A stretch of 14,198 bases of DNA, taken from positions 1-14,198 of the forward strand of contig JAGKTU010000076.1 of the NCBI GenBank assembly GCA_021153265.1. Reading direction: 5' to 3'. This DNA comes from Clostridia bacterium. Its GTDB lineage: Bacteria; Bacillota; Clostridia; Oscillospirales; Oscillospiraceae. The first letter of the stretch is position 1. Every line of letters begins with the position of its first letter. The translations under genes and the position numbers were made by a program. The notes under the pieces were generated by a model that did not search any database, was not told where the DNA came from, and saw only the letters and a program-made list of their open reading frames with translations. Shown piece after piece: positions 1-6,800 of this stretch.

Positions 1-8
1 CATCTAAT

Positions 9-120
9 GCAGATGTCCAGTGGACATCTGCTTGCCGCCGGCTCGACGGCGGCAACACCGCAATTCTCTTCCGCTCAAAGCGGCAGAGAATGCAAATCGA
101 ATCCCTCATCCGGGCTTCGA
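9..120. repeat. Tandem hairpin cluster (four inverted repeats)
   Basis: Four inverted repeats lie end to end. The first has perfect 10-base arms at 9-18 and 22-31 around a 3-base loop. The second has perfect 9-base arms at 32-40 and 47-55. The third has arms at 63-75 and 79-91 with one mismatch. The fourth pairs TCGAA (97-101) with TTCGA (116-120) and CCC (103-105) with GGG (112-114). No reading frame is convincing here. The last hairpin resembles a tRNA T-arm (TCGAATCCC), but no complete cloverleaf can be drawn. It could be the end of a structured RNA, a repeated palindromic intergenic element, or an integration-site remnant. The inverted repeats are directly visible; the role is unknown. 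Confidence 0.6.
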
Positions 121-201
121 CAGCAAATCACATCCGTGGTTGGGTGTTTTTTAGCTGCCGGCATTGGGCGGGGGACGGCGGAAGGCGGAAGGAATTGGTG
201 C

Positions 202-230
202 TTGCTTTTTGCGTGGGGGTGGGGTAAAAT
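202..230 (+). promoter_or_regulatory. Putative promoter of the TM1266-like/ECF unit
   Basis: TTGCTT (202-207) and TAAAAT (225-230) are separated by 17 bases, a good sigma-A type arrangement. Transcription would start near 237 and leave a leader of about 135 bases before the first gene. The assignment is from sequence match only. Confidence 0.45.
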
Positions 231-234
231 ATGG

Positions 235-355
235 GCAGCTTCTGACATTAAGCGAAAAGCTGCGTGAAAGGTGCGTACATATGGTTTTGGCTCCATGGGA
301 TCACCCTATGGGGCGGATGGATCATGGCCGCACCCGACTGGGTGGGGCATTTTTT
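235..355 (+). promoter_or_regulatory. Candidate attenuator or riboswitch-like leader
   Basis: Between the promoter and the gene at 373 the RNA can form three hairpins: GCAGCTT (235-241) with AAGCTGC (257-263); a strong hairpin at 290-314 with an ATCA loop; and a terminator hairpin at 327-348 followed by a run of T to 355. GGTGCG (270-275) is exactly complementary to CGCACC (329-334), the 5' arm of the terminator, so a competing antiterminator stem enclosing the 290-314 hairpin is possible. I recognise no known riboswitch class here. An alternative is that the terminator ends an upstream transcript and plays no regulatory role. Confidence 0.45.
327..355 (+). terminator. Intrinsic terminator just upstream of the first gene
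   Basis: GCC-g-CACCC (327-335) pairs with GGGTG-g-GGC (340-348) around a GACT loop, with one G/G mismatch, followed by ATTTTTT. It ends about 6 bases before the ribosome binding site of the gene at 373, where an attenuator would be expected. Confidence 0.6.
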
Positions 356-372
356 GATTGTGGAGGGACAAG

Positions 373-630
373 ATGGAAACTCGTGTGGCGGTTATGAGCA
401 TGGTGGTGGAGAACCCGGATTCTGTGGAAAAGCTCAATGCTTTTTTGCATGAATACGGAGAATTCATCATCGGGCGTATGGGCATCCCTTACCGCAAACG
501 GGGGATCAGCATCATTTCCGTTGCGATGGATGCGCCCCAGAACACCATCGCAGCGTTGGCTGGGAAGATCGGAAGCCTGCCGGGGGTCAGCGTCAAGACC
601 GCTTACTCCGGCGTGATCAACAAAGACTGA
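373..630 (+). CDS. TM1266-type iron-only hydrogenase system regulator (ACT-like domain)
   Basis: An 85-residue protein made of one small ACT-like alpha/beta fold, full length for the TM1266 family of putative regulators found with [FeFe] hydrogenases. The signature run is clear: LHEYGEFIIGRMGIPYRKRG at about 27-46, then ISIISVAMDAP, then a C-terminal SLPGVSVKTAYSGV. The ATG at 373 was chosen because GGAGG (362-366) sits 6 bases before it; an in-frame TTG at 358 has no such site. The family has no DNA-binding domain that I can see, so ligand sensing or protein binding is more likely than direct repression. It is followed after 17 bases by an ECF transporter S component, so the two probably share a transcript. 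No hydrogenase or maturation gene lies in the window. Family assignment is firm, biochemical role is not. Confidence 0.85.
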   Translation: METRVAVMSMVVENPDSVEKLNAFLHEYGEFIIGRMGIPYRKRGISIISVAMDAPQNTIAALAGKIGSLPGVSVKTAYSGVINKD

Positions 631-647
631 CGAAAAGAGGAAACTCC

Positions 648-1208
648 ATGAGCAAAAAGATTCGAAATATTACGGAAACGGCCGTTATGCTGGCGCTGCT
701 GGTGTCACTGCAGGCACTGACCAAGCCCTTTGGTCAGATCGTTACCGGCTCCTGCGTCAACGCGGTGCTGGCGGTGACGGTACTGTTTGTGGGATTGGGC
801 GGCGGTTTGACGGTGGCGCTGATCTCCCCGGTGTGCGCTTTCGCCCTGGGAATTGCGCCGAATTTTGTGACGGTTCTGCCTATCATGCTGGGCAACGCCT
901 GCTATGTGGCACTGCTGCACTGGCTTGCAGGGAACAAGCAGACGGCAAAGTGGAAGCAGGTCGGCGCGGTGGGCGCGGCTGCGGCGGTTAAGTTCGCGGT
1001 GCTGTATGTGCTGGTGGGGAAGGTCATCTGCGGACTGGCTTCCGGTGCGCTGTTGGGCAAGAAGATCGGGGGAATCGTGGTGCTGGCACCTCCCATGCTG
1101 AAGCTGCTGCCGACGATGTTCGCATGGCCACAGCTGATCACCGCGGTGATCGGCGGTGCGGTGGCACTACTGATTGTGCCGGTGCTGAAAAAGGCGCTGA
1201 AACGCTAA
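648..1208 (+). CDS. ECF transporter S component (substrate unknown)
   Basis: A 186-residue, very hydrophobic protein with about five to six membrane segments: roughly residues 10-28, 34-52, 54-72, 74-94, 108-130 and a C-terminal one at 158-180. The N-terminus (basic MSKKIRN then a hydrophobic helix) and the overall size fit the substrate-binding S component of energy-coupling factor vitamin or micronutrient importers, which share a separate EcfA/A'/T energising module. A short polar motif, KPFGQIVTGSCVNAV (about 26-40), lies between the first helices. No EcfT or ATPase gene is nearby, as is usual for group II ECF systems. AGAGGAAA (636-643) precedes the ATG. The substrate cannot be read from the sequence; the pairing with a TM1266-like gene suggests a link to metal or cofactor supply, but that is inference. 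Confidence 0.7.
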   Translation: MSKKIRNITETAVMLALLVSLQALTKPFGQIVTGSCVNAVLAVTVLFVGLGGGLTVALISPVCAFALGIAPNFVTVLPIMLGNACYVALLHWLAGNKQTAKWKQVGAVGAAAAVKFAVLYVLVGKVICGLASGALLGKKIGGIVVLAPPMLKLLPTMFAWPQLITAVIGGAVALLIVPVLKKALKR

Positions 1209-1216
1209 TGAGAAGT

Positions 1217-1251
1217 CCCGGGACTGCCAAAAGGCAGAACCGGGGCCTTTT
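1217..1251 (+). terminator. Intrinsic terminator after the ECF gene
   Basis: CCCGG-ga-CTGCC (1217-1228), loop AAAA, GGCAG-aa-CCGGG (1233-1244), then GCCTTTT. It closes the unit that starts at 373. Confidence 0.75.
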
Positions 1252-1339
1252 GCATGGCTGGAGACTGGCAAAATAGCAGAATCATGTGGTTGAAATATGT
1301 AAAAAATACAGGAAAATGCTATGCAAACAGCATTTTTGA

Positions 1340-1368
1340 TTGCCTTTTCTTTCCACTTGTGCTACACT
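1340..1368 (+). promoter_or_regulatory. Putative promoter of the Nudix gene
   Basis: TTGCCT (1340-1345) and TACACT (1363-1368) are 17 bases apart, 30 bases upstream of the chosen ATG at 1399. It argues against the longer reading frame that would start at 1321. Confidence 0.5.
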
Positions 1369-1398
1369 AAGAAAAAGTATGATGAAAGGAGTGCCGCC

Positions 1399-1917
1399 AT
1401 GGAATGGAATGATGTGTACGATGCCGACCGGCAGCTTACCGGCAAGCTGCATAAGCGCGGCACGCCCTGGAAAAAGGATGAATTCGGTCTTGTGGTCTGT
1501 GTTTGGGTCTACGACGGCAGCGGTCATCTGCTGCTGACACGGCGGGCCAAAGGGAAGAGCTTTGCGGGAACTTGGGAAAATTCCGGCGGCGCGGCCCAAG
1601 CCGGAGAGACCAGCCGACAGGCTATCGCCCGGGAGTTATTCGAGGAGACCGGTATTCAGGCGGCGGAAGATGCCTTTGAACTGATCGATACGGACCGGGA
1701 TCGAAATAATTTCTATGATTTCTATTGCCTGAAGTGGCCCATCCATCTCAAGGACATCGTGCTGCTGCCCGGTGAGACCGATGGGGTGCAGTGGGTCAGC
1801 TATGGTAAGATGAACTGGATGATCCGCACCGGAAAAATCTGCAAGATCATCGCCCGGCAGTATAAGCGGCAGGAAAAAATGCTCAAGGCTCGCAATCCGC
1901 ACAAGACGGATGGTTGA
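1399..1917 (+). CDS. Nudix hydrolase, IDI-like
   Basis: A 172-residue Nudix enzyme. The Nudix box is complete at residues 64-86: G64, E70, R78-E79, E82-E83, G85, matching GX5EX7REUXEEXGU, so metal binding and pyrophosphohydrolase chemistry should be intact. The N-terminus (WNDVYDADR, TGKLHKRG) and the RRAKGKSFAGTWENSGG run resemble the isopentenyl-diphosphate isomerase-like Nudix branch seen in many Bacillota, where the true substrate is usually unknown (nucleoside diphosphate derivatives are typical). The ATG at 1399 has AAAGGA 8 bases upstream and begins with the family's usual N-terminus; the 26 extra residues of the frame from 1321 overlap the predicted promoter and look unrelated. The C-terminal tail is lysine- and arginine-rich. 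It stands alone between a terminator and the next promoter. Confidence 0.85.
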   Translation: MEWNDVYDADRQLTGKLHKRGTPWKKDEFGLVVCVWVYDGSGHLLLTRRAKGKSFAGTWENSGGAAQAGETSRQAIARELFEETGIQAAEDAFELIDTDRDRNNFYDFYCLKWPIHLKDIVLLPGETDGVQWVSYGKMNWMIRTGKICKIIARQYKRQEKMLKARNPHKTDG

Positions 1918-1947
1918 TTTTTGGGCAAATGGGCAGGAAGTTTTTTC

Positions 1948-1977
1948 TTGCCTTTCTTTGCTATGTCGATGTATAAT
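1948..1977 (+). promoter_or_regulatory. Putative promoter of the phosphoribosyltransferase gene
   Basis: TTGCCT (1948-1953) and a consensus TATAAT (1972-1977) with an 18-base spacer. Predicted start of transcription is near 1984, giving a leader of about 80 bases. Confidence 0.6.
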
Positions 1978-1978
1978 G

Positions 1979-2041
1979 AAAAAAAGCGTTTTTTCACAGT
2001 CCGGCTAAAACGCACTGCCGGATGGAAAAGCGCTTTCTTTT
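1979..2041 (+). promoter_or_regulatory. Structured 5' leader of the phosphoribosyltransferase mRNA
   Basis: AAAGCG (1983-1988) can pair with CGCTTT (2031-2036), extended by A/T pairs, enclosing a perfect hairpin TCCGGC (2000-2005) / GCCGGA (2017-2022) with an 11-base loop. The ribosome binding site AAGGAGG (2049-2055) lies just outside. It may only stabilise the 5' end; no known riboswitch is recognised. Confidence 0.35.
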
Positions 2042-2064
2042 GATACACAAGGAGGTACCGTTTT

Positions 2065-2700
2065 ATGATCGATATCAAGCACTACAAGATCCGCTACGGC
2101 AACGCACCCCTGCGCGTGGCCCGGGGCCATTTTGCCACCAACCACTCCCATATCAACTACTATATTGATATTACTTACCAGAAGACGCGTCTGAGCGAGG
2201 CTAAGGACAGCGCCTATCAGCTGGTTTCTCATTTTATTAACGATACCCCCGTGGATACCATTCTGTGTCTGGACGGCACCGCCGTGCTGGGTGCCTGCGT
2301 GGCAGAAGAACTGACCAAGACCGGTTTCCATACCATCAACCAGCACCAGACCATCTATGTGCTGGAGCCTGAATACAACGCCAATTCCCAGATCATCTTC
2401 CGGGACAATATCAAGCCCATGATTCAGGGCAAGACCGTTCTGGTGCTGATGGCCTCCGTGACCACCGGTTTTACCGCAAAACGCTCCATCGAGGCCATCG
2501 ACTATTACGGCGGCCGGGTGGCAGGCGTTGCGGCCATCTACCGGGCAGTGGACGAGGTGGCAGGCTATCCTGTCCGCTCCATCTACTCCATCGACGATAT
2601 CCCCGACTATGAGAGCTACGATTATAAGGAATGCCCCTACTGCAAGGCAGGCCAGAAGATCGATGCGCTGGTAAACAGCTTCGGTTATTCCGCGCTGTAA
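2065..2700 (+). CDS. Phosphoribosyltransferase-like protein (orotate PRTase fold, degenerate PRPP motif)
   Basis: A 211-residue protein with the layout of a type I phosphoribosyltransferase of the orotate PRTase kind: a hood-like N-terminus, DTILCLDGTAVLG (about 64-76), and a PRPP-loop-like strand and turn at 125-137 (VLVLMASVTTGFT). In active enzymes the strand ends in two acidic residues before xxTTG that hold the PRPP ribose; here they are Met129 and Ala130. The turn VTTGFTA is otherwise well kept. The C-terminus carries a CPYC pair (Cys190, Cys193), which could bind metal or be redox active. A strong AAGGAGG lies 9 bases before the ATG. Such proteins are commonly annotated as orotate phosphoribosyltransferase, but no other pyrimidine gene is here. 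The fold is probable; the activity is doubtful. Confidence 0.65.
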   Translation: MIDIKHYKIRYGNAPLRVARGHFATNHSHINYYIDITYQKTRLSEAKDSAYQLVSHFINDTPVDTILCLDGTAVLGACVAEELTKTGFHTINQHQTIYVLEPEYNANSQIIFRDNIKPMIQGKTVLVLMASVTTGFTAKRSIEAIDYYGGRVAGVAAIYRAVDEVAGYPVRSIYSIDDIPDYESYDYKECPYCKAGQKIDALVNSFGYSAL

Positions 2701-2710
2701 TGGTAATTTT

Positions 2711-2749
2711 CCGCACTCACTCTGTTCGGGGTGGGTTCGGTTTGATTTT
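2711..2749 (+). terminator. Possible weak terminator after the phosphoribosyltransferase gene
   Basis: CCG-c-ACTCAC (2711-2720) can pair with GTGGGT-t-CGG (2731-2740), with one wobble and one mismatch, followed by TTTGATTTT. I see no clear promoter for the next gene, so some read-through is likely. Confidence 0.4.
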
Positions 2750-2764
2750 AGAGGAGATAAAGAT

Positions 2765-3544
2765 ATGAATCAATGGAAGAAAATGTTTTGTCTGGTGCTG
2801 GCCTTGGCGATGCTGATGCTGGCCGGCTGTCAGGACTCCGGCAACGGAAGAAAAAGCAGAAAAGACCGGGATGATGAGGACGATGCACCCAAGCAGACCG
2901 GGGCGGTGGAAGTGGAATACCGTATCATGGACGGTTCCTGGTATAACGGTGACGGCGATGTGCTGATTTCGCATATCTTTGAGCAGGTAGTGGTGCTGGA
3001 CCGTACCGATGCCGCGGAGAAGATCAATGCACAGATCGAAGAAGTGGGAGAGGCGTTTGTCTCGGAGCAGTCCTATCGGATCTATGAGTCCGAAGAGGAG
3101 ATGGAGGACTATCTGGAACTGGCAGGAATGGGTTATGGTGACCTGATCTATGATATGTCGGCGGAAGTGACCCACAATGGTGACGGGATCCTCAGCATCC
3201 GCATGGGCACGGAATGGTTTATGGGCGGTGTGTTCAACGCCGACTACTACGGCATGACCTTTGATCTGACCACCGGAGAAATGCTGAACGTGCTGCAGGT
3301 CATGGGCGGTGATCCCGCGGAAGCAGAGGAGAAACTGAACACCATCATCTGTGAATATGTCACCGAGGAATACGGCGAGGGGCTGTTTGATGCTCCGGAG
3401 CGGATCCTGGAGGGCCGTTCCGCAGAGGAATACAACTTCCATGTGGCGGAGGGACAGATCATCGTGACCTTTGAGACTTACACCTTTGCGCCCGGCGCCG
3501 CTGGCGCTACGGTGGTGCCCACGGGTATTATGATCGGAGAATAA
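2765..3544 (+). CDS. DUF3298-type lipoprotein
   Basis: A 259-residue secreted lipoprotein. A basic start (WKK), a hydrophobic stretch (about 8-18) and the lipobox L19-A20-G21-C22 predict cleavage by signal peptidase II and anchoring at Cys22 on the outer face of the membrane. A charged linker (about 25-44, runs of K/R then D/E) follows. The rest matches the DUF4163/DUF3298 architecture seen in RsiV-like proteins and other Gram-positive surface proteins: GGVFNADYYGMTFDLTTGEML near the centre and NFHVAEGQIIVTFETYTFAP near the end. There is no anti-sigma domain or transmembrane helix apart from the signal, so it is not a full RsiV. GAGGAG (2751-2756) gives the start. A stand-alone terminator follows. 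Function is unknown; a role in sensing or binding at the cell wall is a guess. Confidence 0.75.
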   Translation: MNQWKKMFCLVLALAMLMLAGCQDSGNGRKSRKDRDDEDDAPKQTGAVEVEYRIMDGSWYNGDGDVLISHIFEQVVVLDRTDAAEKINAQIEEVGEAFVSEQSYRIYESEEEMEDYLELAGMGYGDLIYDMSAEVTHNGDGILSIRMGTEWFMGGVFNADYYGMTFDLTTGEMLNVLQVMGGDPAEAEEKLNTIICEYVTEEYGEGLFDAPERILEGRSAEEYNFHVAEGQIIVTFETYTFAPGAAGATVVPTGIMIGE

Positions 3545-3550
3545 GTGACA

Positions 3551-3589
3551 AAAAACGTCCCGGTTTCGGAATGAAACCGGGACGTTTTT
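3551..3589. terminator. Strong (bidirectional) intrinsic terminator after the lipoprotein gene
   Basis: A perfect 17-base inverted repeat (3551-3567 and 3573-3589, loop GGAAT) with a GC-rich core flanked by five A and five T. It ends the lipoprotein transcript and could also stop transcription from the right. Confidence 0.9.
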
Positions 3590-3631
3590 GTGCGGTTTGT
3601 TCAAAGCGGAGAGGATTTGGAAAATGGGTAT

Positions 3632-3654
3632 AAAAAAACGAGGCATAAGCCTCG
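3632..3654 (-). terminator. Intrinsic terminator on the minus strand
   Basis: On the minus strand, CGAGGC-TTAT-GCCTCG (3654 down to 3639) is followed by seven T (3638 down to 3632). The stem is 6 GC-rich base pairs. No minus-strand gene reads into it, but a minus-strand promoter lies about 100 bases upstream. Confidence 0.65.
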
Positions 3655-3673
3655 AAAAAAACGGGAAAATCGG

Positions 3674-3702
3674 TTGACAAACGGGAAGGGATCCTGTATA
3701 AT
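3674..3702 (+). promoter_or_regulatory. Consensus promoter reading into rpoB
   Basis: TTGACA (3674-3679), 17 bases, TATAAT (3697-3702): a perfect sigma-A consensus. Transcription would start near 3709, leaving a leader of about 155 bases before rpoB. The leader contains the CATACT/AGTATG hairpin (3710-3726) and CCCCC (3742-3746) able to pair with GGGGG (3773-3777). Confidence 0.85.
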
Positions 3703-3757
3703 GGTCTTCCATACTGTGGTAGTATGCCCTTTTGCGGACTTCCCCCTTAACAAGGTC

Positions 3758-3786
3758 ATTTTACCATAGGATGGGGGCTGTGTCAA
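3758..3786 (-). promoter_or_regulatory. Minus-strand promoter facing the rpoB promoter
   Basis: Read on the minus strand: TTGACA (3786-3781), 17 bases, TAAAAT (3763-3758), one base from consensus. It points back at the rpoB promoter; the two -10 boxes are about 55 bases apart, so the two transcripts collide. Confidence 0.65.
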
Positions 3787-3863
3787 GAGATATCTTAGAT
3801 AAAATTGACAACTGCGCCTCGCGTATCAAGTAAGCAACACACAAATTCGTAAGAAAGGCTGTG

Positions 3864-6800
3864 ATGATCCATATGGCAATGGTCAAGGACGTAATGTTCG
3901 GCAAGACCATGCGTAAGTCCTACGCAAAGTATGAAGAGATCCTGGAGATCCCCAACATGCTGAAAATCCAGAAGGACTCCTATGAGTGGTTTCTGGAAAC
4001 CGGCCTGAGAGAGGTCTTTAAGGATGTTGGCACCATTACCGATTTCTCCGGTAAGCTGGAGCTGTCTTTCCTGGATTACACCATGGAAGACAAGCCCAAG
4101 TACACCATCGAGGAGTGCAAGGAGCGGGATGCCACCTATGCCAAGCCCATCAAGGTTCGGGTTCGGCTGAGAAACACCGAGACCGATGAGATCAAGGAGC
4201 AGGAGATCTTCATGGGCGATTTCCCCGTGATGACCAACGGCGGTACCTTCGTGATCAACGGTGCTGAGCGTGTTATCATCTCCCAGATCGTTCGTTCCCC
4301 CGGTATGTACTACGGCCACGAGGTGGACAAGGCTGACCAGCACACCTATACCGCTACCGTCATTCCCTACCGCGGCGCCTGGCTGGAGTATGAGACTGAC
4401 AATTCCAATGTGTTCTGGGTCCGCATCGACAAGAACCGCAAGCTGCCTGTCACCAGCCTGATCCGCGCCATGGGCGTGCAGACCGACGAGCAGATCAAGG
4501 CCATGTTCGGCGAGGATGACCGTATCCTGGCTACCCTGGAGAAGGATCCCTGCAAGACCCGCGAGGAGTCCCTGCTGGAGATCTACCGCCGTCTGCGTCC
4601 CGGTGAGCCTCCCACGGTGGAGACTGCCACCGCTCATCTGGAAGGTCTGCTGTTTGATGCACACCGCTACGATGTCAGCCGCGTCGGCCGTTACAAGTTC
4701 AATAAGAAGATGGACATCTGGTCCCGTCTGTCCGGTCAGGAAGTGGCTGAGCCCATCGCTGATCCCATGACCGGCGAGATCCTGGTGATGCCCGGTGAGA
4801 TCATCTCCCGTGCCAAGGCCCATGAGCTCAGCGATAAGGGCGTCAACGAGGCCATCGTCAAGATTGGCGACAGCCTGGTGAAGGTCTTCTCCAACGACAT
4901 GGTTCGGATGGAGAAGTTCGTGGACTTTGATCCCGCTCAGTTCGGCGTCAATGAGAAGGTCCGCTTCTCCGTGCTGAAGGAGATGCTGCAGACTGTTCCC
5001 ACCGACGGCTGGAAGGAAGCTATTGCTGAGCGCATCGATGATCTGATCCCCAAGCACATCATCGTCGACGACATCATGGCATCCATCAACTACCTCAACT
5101 GTGTGGCTATGGGTATCGGTACCCCCGATGACATCGACCATCTGGGCAACCGCCGTCTGCGCTGCGTGGGCGAGCTGCTGCAGAACCAGTTCCGTATCGG
5201 CTTTAGCCGTCTGGACCGCGTCATCCGTGAGCGCATGACCGTGCAGGATCTGGATGCCGTTACCCCCCAGAGTCTGATCAACATCCGGCCTGTTACCGCT
5301 GTCATCAAGGAGTTCTTCGGCTCTTCTCCTCTGAGCCAGTTCATGGACCAGAATAACCCTCTGTCCGAGCTGACCCACAAGCGCCGTCTGTCCGCTCTGG
5401 GCCCCGGCGGTCTGAGCCGTGACCGTGCTTCCTTCGATGTCCGAGACATTCACTATACCCACTATGGCCGTATGTGCCCCATTGAGACCCCCGAAGGTCC
5501 CAACATCGGCCTGATCAACTATCTGGCTACCTTCGCCAAGATCAACGAGTACGGTTTCGTTGAGGCTCCCTACCGTAAGGTGGACAAGGCTACCGGCGTG
5601 GTTACCCAGAATGTTGAGTATATGACCGCTGATGTGGAAGACGATTTCTATGTCGGTCAGGCCAATGAGCCCCTGGACGAGCAGGGCCGTCTGGCAAATG
5701 CCCGTATCACCTGCCGTCACCGCAACGAGATCATCGAAGTTGACCGGGAAATGATCGACTACATCGACGTTTCTCCCAGAATGATGATCTCCATCGCAAC
5801 TTCTTTCATTCCCTTCCTGCAGAACGACGACGCAAACCGCGCACTGATGGGCGCGAACATGCAGCGTCAGGCAGTGCCCCTGCTGACCACCGAGCCCCCT
5901 GTGGTTGCCACCGGTATCGAGCATAAGGCTGCCGTGGACTCCGAGGTCTGTATCAAGGCCAAGAAGCCCGGTGTGGTCATCGGCGTTTCCGCCAACAACA
6001 TCACCGTCAAGTACGACGACGGCGAGATCGAGCATTGCAAGCTGACCAAGTTTGCCCGCTCCAATGCCGGCACCTGCGTCAACCAGCGCCCCATCGTTGT
6101 GGTGGGTGAGCGCGTGGACACCGAGCAGATCATCGCCGACGGTCCTTCCTGCTCCGGCGGTGAGGTGGCTCTGGGTAAGAACGTTCTGATCGGCTTCGTC
6201 ACCTGGGAAGGTTACAACTACGAGGACGCCATTCTGCTGAACGAGCGTCTGGTTCGCGAGGACGTCTTCACCTCCATCCACATCGAGGAGTACGAGACCG
6301 AGGCCCGCGACACCAAGCTGGGACCTGAGGAGATCACCCGTGATATCCCCAACGTCGGTGAGGACACCCTGAAGGATCTGGACGAGGATGGCATCATCCG
6401 CGTCGGTGCTGAGGTCCATGCCGGCGACTACCTGGTCGGTAAGGTCACCCCCAAGGGCGAGACCGAGCTGACCCCCGAGGAGCGCCTGCTGCGGGCCATC
6501 TTCGGCGAGAAGGCAAGAGAAGTCCGCGACACCTCCCTGAAGGTGCCTCACGGTACCTCCGGTATCGTTGTGGACGTGAAGATCTTCACCAAGGAGAATT
6601 CCGATGAGCTGGCTCCCGGCGTGACTAAGTCCGTCCGCGTGTACCTGGCTCAGAAGCGTAAGATCGGCGTCGGCGATAAGATGGCCGGTCGTCACGGTAA
6701 CAAGGGTGTCGTTTCCCGCGTTCTGCCCGAGGAAGATATGCCCTTCCTGCCCGACGGCACCCCCCTGGATGTGGTTCTGAACCCCCTGGGCGTGCCTTCC

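Larger units (their letters stand above)
3632..3751 (-). ncRNA. Predicted ~120-nt minus-strand small RNA, antisense to the rpoB leader
   Basis: A minus-strand promoter (3758-3786) and an intrinsic terminator (3632-3654) frame about 120 bases with no plausible protein. The RNA can fold: its GGGAAG (opposite 3739-3744) pairs with CTTCCC (opposite 3683-3688), and a perfect 6-bp hairpin CATACT/AGTATG (3710-3726) sits inside. About 43 bases at its 5' end overlap the predicted start of the rpoB transcript on the other strand. It is not recognised as 6S, SRP, tmRNA or RNase P RNA. It could act as an antisense or interference regulator of rpoB, or in trans. This is predicted from signals only. Confidence 0.4.

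Noticed and set aside
63..120. A tRNA gene suggested by the T-arm-like TCGAATCCC
   Set aside because: No acceptor, D-arm and anticodon-arm combination can be drawn around it.
7..267. An 86-codon plus-strand frame at the window start
   Set aside because: It runs through the hairpin cluster and the predicted promoter, and has no ribosome binding site or recognisable protein features.
1321..1398. A longer N-terminus for the Nudix protein
   Set aside because: It would overlap the predicted promoter (1340-1368), and the ATG at 1399 has its own ribosome binding site and the family's usual N-terminus.
2717..3712. A 331-codon minus-strand frame opposite the lipoprotein gene
   Set aside because: It is in register with the sense codons, has no ribosome binding site, and runs through the strong terminator at 3551-3589. 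The sense protein has a signal peptide and a known domain.
3601..3786. A 61-codon minus-strand frame within the predicted small RNA
   Set aside because: Its start would coincide with the promoter -35 box, so it could not be translated from that transcript as drawn, and it runs through the terminator.
3805..3833. A second rpoB promoter starting with TTGACA at 3805
   Set aside because: No acceptable -10 box lies 16-18 bases downstream; the nearest, TATCAA, is only 13 bases away.
5313..5400. Rifampicin-resistance changes in rpoB
   Set aside because: The key residues D495, H505 and S510 are the sensitive-type residues.
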